A stretch of 64,000 nucleotides of DNA, from the NCBI RefSeq assembly GCF_023101765.2, contig NC_064213.1, positions 10,602,001 to 10,666,000 on the forward strand, in the 5' to 3' direction. Position numbers and translations under genes: made by a program. How positions within the stretch are numbered: position 1 is the stretch's first letter; each line of letters opens with the position of its first letter. Below, one piece after another: positions 59,889-64,000 of the stretch. Origin of the DNA: Spodoptera frugiperda (Eukaryota; Arthropoda; Insecta; Lepidoptera; Noctuidae). The notes under the pieces were generated by a model. The model was not told where the DNA came from. It worked only from the letters and a program-made list of their open reading frames with translations, and did no database searches.

Positions 59889-61664
59889 GTCCATTGAAAT
59901 GTTACAATTTAAGGGCCGAATAATGCATTTTTTAGAGGACGCAATTTTATTTTTTGATCATGTAAGGGGGGTCAATAGAAGCTTAACTTGAAGTTTGTGG
60001 GGTCACCGCCCTTGTCCCCCGGCCGCTATCTTGGAAAAAGGGATGGAAACACTTTTTTTGCTATATCTCGGAAACTATGCATCGTAATAAAATTTTTAAA
60101 ATCATAATTTGTAGAAAATTATTTTGCCTACAAATATGTTTATATACCTTTTTGCCCTAAATTAACAATTAAAGAAGTTATAAGTAAAAAAGTGAAAAAT
60201 TTTTAATAAAATTTTCTTTTTTGCTCTATAACTTTTTTTTACATTTTATAAATAAATGGCTTCAGACCAATCTTGTAGAATATTTTTCGAGAAATTTTTT
60301 TCCCTACAACTGTTTTCAATTTCATTCATTAGAAACTCAGTTACAGCGCTCCGAAGTTAACCGGGTTCGTCAAATTAGTCCAGTCAAACAAGCTTAAATT
60401 AGGTAAGAATCTCGGAATGCGAGATGACCAGCTGTAAGTTTGTATATACTTGTATATTGATCCCCTAAAACTTGTCTCAAAACCATGGTATATATGGTAG
60501 GGTGTAAGCAACTCTTAAAATTCAGGGTCAAAGGTCCCAAAAATCGTTTTTTTGCGGTTTTTTGGAAATAACTCATTTCCTATGGGTTTTTGGTATTTGT
60601 ATTCATTATCAATATTGTAGAATACAAAATTCTCTACAACTTTTGTCTAATTTTTTTTTTTATATGGTGAATCGTTGTCGAGTTAGAGGGCGGAGAACGC
60701 ACGGTCAATTTTCCACTTTGGAAGCGTCTATCTTTCAAACTAACGAATTTGAAGAAAAATGGTTTTAGAAACTATAACGTCTTTTTTAATGTCCTATCCA
60801 TAACCAACCATCACGGATAGGTTAGCTGAAAAAAAAAATGTCTGATGTGATGCAGTGACCGCGCGTTCTCCGCCCTCTATCTCGAAAACGGTTCACCGTA
60901 TAAAAAAAAAACTTAGTCAAATTTGTAGAGAATTTTGTATTCTACAATATTAATAATGAATACAAATACCAAAAACCCATAGGAAATGAGTTATTTCCAA
61001 AAAAACCGCTAAAAAACGATTTTTGGGACCTTTGACCCTGAATTTTAAGAGTTGCTTACACCCTACCATATATACCATGGTTTTGAGACAAGTTTTAGGG
61101 GATCAATATACAAGTATATACAAACTTACAGCTGGTCATCTCGCATTCCGAGATTCTTACCTAATTTAAGCTTGTTTGACTGGACTAATTTGACGAACCC
61201 GGTTAACTTCGGAGCGCTGTAACTGAGTTTCTAATGAATGAAATTGAAAACAGTTGTAGGGAAAAAAAATTCTCGAAAAATATTCTACAAGATTGGTCTG
61301 AAGTCATTTATTTATAAAATGTAAAAAAAAAGTTATAGAGCAAAAAAGAAAATTTTATTAAAAATTTTTCACTTTTTTACTTATAACTTCTTTAATTGTT
61401 AATTTAGGGCAAAAAGGTATATAAACATATTTGTAGGCAAAATAATTTTCTACAAATTATGATTTTAAAATTTTTATTACGATGCATAGTTTCCGAGATA
61501 TAGCAAAAAAAGTGTTTCCATCCCTTTTTCCAAGATGGCGGCCGGGGGACAAGGGTGGCGACCCCACAAACTTCAAGTTAAGCTTCTATTGACCCCCCCT
61601 ACAGATCAAAAAATAAAATTGCGTCCTCTAAAAAATGTAAAGCTCATGTAACATTTCAATGGAC
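59889..61664. mobile_element. 1.78-kb foldback element with about 0.82-kb inverted arms
   Basis: The outer ends are GTCCATTGAAATGTTACA and its inverse, bordered by TA on both sides (59887-59888, 61665-61666). The left arm runs to about 60712 and the right arm from about 60852, with a 140-bp centre. Mirror segments include TTTTTTAGAGGAC, TATCTCGGAAACTATGCATC, AAGAATCTCGGAATGCGAGA, AACTCATTTCCTATGGGTTT and AGGGCGGAGAACGC. Small differences (for example CGTTGTCGAGTT against CGTTTTCGAGAT) show the arms have started to diverge. The interior codes for no transposase. It is a non-autonomous DNA element or a foldback, and a read-through transcript would form a very long hairpin. Confidence 0.93.
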
Positions 61665-64000
61665 TAAGATAGCTGATCATAAAATTGAAAACAACATCCT
61701 TTCCTCAAAATATTATGCTAATTTTAAATGAAATGAATTTTTATTCAGGAAACACCAATTAAACTAAAATTTTCTTGCACATTAGACTGGCCGCCACTGC
61801 TTAACCAACCGCAAGGACTACAGCTGACGTGTCCAAGGCTTCATGATACAACTCTCTCAAACACTATACAAATTCCCAACTCCCGGAGGTACTGACAAAA
61901 ATTGGTACCTGGCTTACGGTCTGTAATGGTTGTATCGCGATTGTATATTAAATTGTAACACCAGACAGCCAACCACCGCGGTTGGCCGCTAGGGGTTTAG
62001 CCCCCTAACACACCACAATCCGTTTGTAATATGATTAGCATTAATCTTACAATACAATGTATGAAAATATCAATTAACAGCTAGAATACTACGCAAGTCA
62101 CCAGAAAACTAGGAGACTACCTTCAGCAATTTACATTCTTTAGTATTTAATAAAGAAATGTTTGTAATCGTTCAGATTGCAATGGTAACATCCAACGATA
62201 GAACGATGAGTAATCCATTAAAACGATTTGTATCATAGTGAATAAAACCCTAATAGGTGCGATAAAAGTGAGTTTATCACTGTTATAATGAATACGATAA
62301 TTATATATTATGTATATTAACTGCACCATCCAGTATGCAACATGCAGGGGATGTAAATCAGTGCCTTAAACATTAAATGCATAAGTCTGGAATTGATTAT
62401 TATATAATGACCAGTATTTTATTTAGGTAGCTACAATTTTATAAAAGACATTTAACTTGTTATAAGTATTTTTTATTATGTACATTTTTATATTCGAATA
62501 TTTAGATAAGCGCTACGTCTTCCAAACGAGGCAATAAGACGACACGAGTCTTCCTTTAGTTGTACTATATTATACTTGTATTATACTTTAGAGACTGAAA
62601 TCGAATATATCCATTATTATTAACAAATTAATATAATTAAGTAAGTACTGTTTGGTCTGATATAGTGACGACTTGTATAACGTGCACTGAGCCAATACTT
62701 TGTACTGTAATTTTACTAATACATAATTACAAGAAATGCGAAACTTTGTGATTGAGTTTGTATGTGTGTTGGTTACTGAATCACGTCTAAACAAATTCAA
62801 TTTGGAACAGGGGGAGATTATATGATTTATGGAATAATTATTAAATATCTTTTTATCTCACGGGAACATTGACGAAGCTAGTTAATCCATAAATAATTTG
62901 GACAGTATTGGTGTCACTGTGTACAACATAGTATCGTCCCATTAATGACAATGTCGACTATTTGTATAGAAGTTATTGTTAAAGAGGAACCACCACTGGG
63001 TCTAATGACCTGTATACACCGAAGTCACGCACTGGATTATTGAACCACCCCTTTAGATGTTATAGGAGCAAACATAAGAGAGTCCGTAACCTCGTAACTT
63101 CTGTACAAATAGTTTGCTGGCGTGTAGATCGGATTGTTATTCAATATTCGTCACTTTATCAAAGTTAAACAGTATTTAGTTATACAGTGTAGTTAGGTAA
63201 GTATCTTGCCAGTTAGAGGGGTATTATGCCGTCGGAGCCACGTCACGACACGTGTACTCTGTATAATATGTGAGATAGATCTGAGATTGTATCTGTATGT
63301 TGCAGTGCAGACACCGATATACTTTTATTAATTGATTTCATAAAACCTTAGATTTCGTGTGTAATGTGAAATCTCATACAAAATGAGCAGATGTCGTTAT
63401 CGACATTACAAAAGTTGACTACTTGATAGCATCCCAATGGGGGCTACCGATTTTTTATGTCACCAGATGGAGCTAGTGTGAACCTCTCATCTTTTATCCA
63501 ATAGGGAATAAGCTAGTGTCACACCGTTGAATTTTTGACAGCAACAGTGATCAGACAAAAAATACTCTTCCTATTTAGAGAAGAGGGCTAATTTTAGTGC
63601 GATGTTATGTTTGAAAAACGGTAGCATTTATTGGTTATGTTTATTTTATATGTATTTGTCACACTGCGTAGCTCACACCGTGCCTTATTGTTATTAAGTT
63701 AGAGTAGAACAAATGAATCTGTGTAGTGCGGGTCTGTACAATATCTATTATGTTTTTGTCTAAAGATTGTTATTACTGCTTATGTATTTACATGTTTTTC
63801 AAACGAGACAACTATTTTCGGTTGTATGTGTTGTAATACTTTGTCAAACAAACAATTTAGTATCAGTAGTAAGAGTCAAGTCAAGACTAAACAAACACGA
63901 ATATTGTTCTCAAATATTGTTATAGTTACATGTATAGTTATTTACTGCCATTGTACGTCTTCCCACGTAATGTAATGTTCTTCCAATGAGCTTTATTATA
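61665..64000. other. Non-coding stretch, no gene seen
   Basis: AT-rich sequence to the window end. A short perfect stem, CCAACCACCGCGGTTGG, occurs at about 61970-61987. No exon, SINE head or RNA gene is recognised. Confidence 0.55.

Noticed and set aside
1..64000. CRISPR array, operons or other prokaryotic features
   Set aside because: The tandem arrays lack unique spacers and the genes are spliced. This is insect nuclear DNA.

Overview
This is eukaryotic nuclear DNA with short exons, GT-AG introns and long AT-rich non-coding stretches full of small transposon copies. The repeat families (tRNA-derived SINEs and a retroposon tail ending in GGATGATTTTCCCCCTC plus poly-A, all of a type I know from moths and butterflies) point to a lepidopteran. 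The gene content agrees with an insect. No prokaryotic or organellar feature is present.

Layout. From 1 to about 23 kb there is mostly non-coding DNA holding SINE and MITE copies, a near-perfect 586-bp palindrome (14430-15015), a Penelope-like element fragment with an open GIY-YIG frame (about 19693-20341) and a 17-bp minisatellite (20834-21051). One unrecognised coding exon lies on the minus strand (12008-12236). From 23.2 to 26.9 kb, on the minus strand, is a complete five-exon M-Ras small GTPase gene. Its last intron is almost entirely a 26-unit, 44-bp tandem array in which every unit copies the gene's own exon end plus 5' splice site. From 27 to 44.6 kb there is again no confident coding sequence, apart from a possible promoter and first exon near 33.4-33.6 kb. 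From 44.7 to 48.0 kb, on the plus strand, is a kelch beta-propeller gene whose 5' exon or exons I cannot place; a pogo-like MITE sits in its presumed 3' UTR. From 51.7 to 55.5 kb, on the minus strand, is a complete ten-exon gene for a protein with two double-stranded-RNA-binding domains (ADAR/DIP1-like). Head to head with it, from 56.8 to 59.7 kb on the plus strand, is deltex, the Notch-pathway E3 ligase (two WWE domains, RING, DTC domain). About 0.2 kb downstream of deltex is a 1.78-kb foldback element with roughly 0.82-kb inverted arms.

Together: M-Ras (Ras/MAPK signalling) and Deltex (Notch signalling) are separate signalling genes, and the dsRNA-binding protein is probably nuclear. Nothing suggests the genes form a functional cluster; only the dsRNA-binding gene and deltex share an upstream region. 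The most unusual features are the splice-donor minisatellite in M-Ras, the loss of conserved histidine motifs at the Deltex C-terminus, the large insertion in the last kelch blade, and the two very long hairpin-forming inverted repeats.
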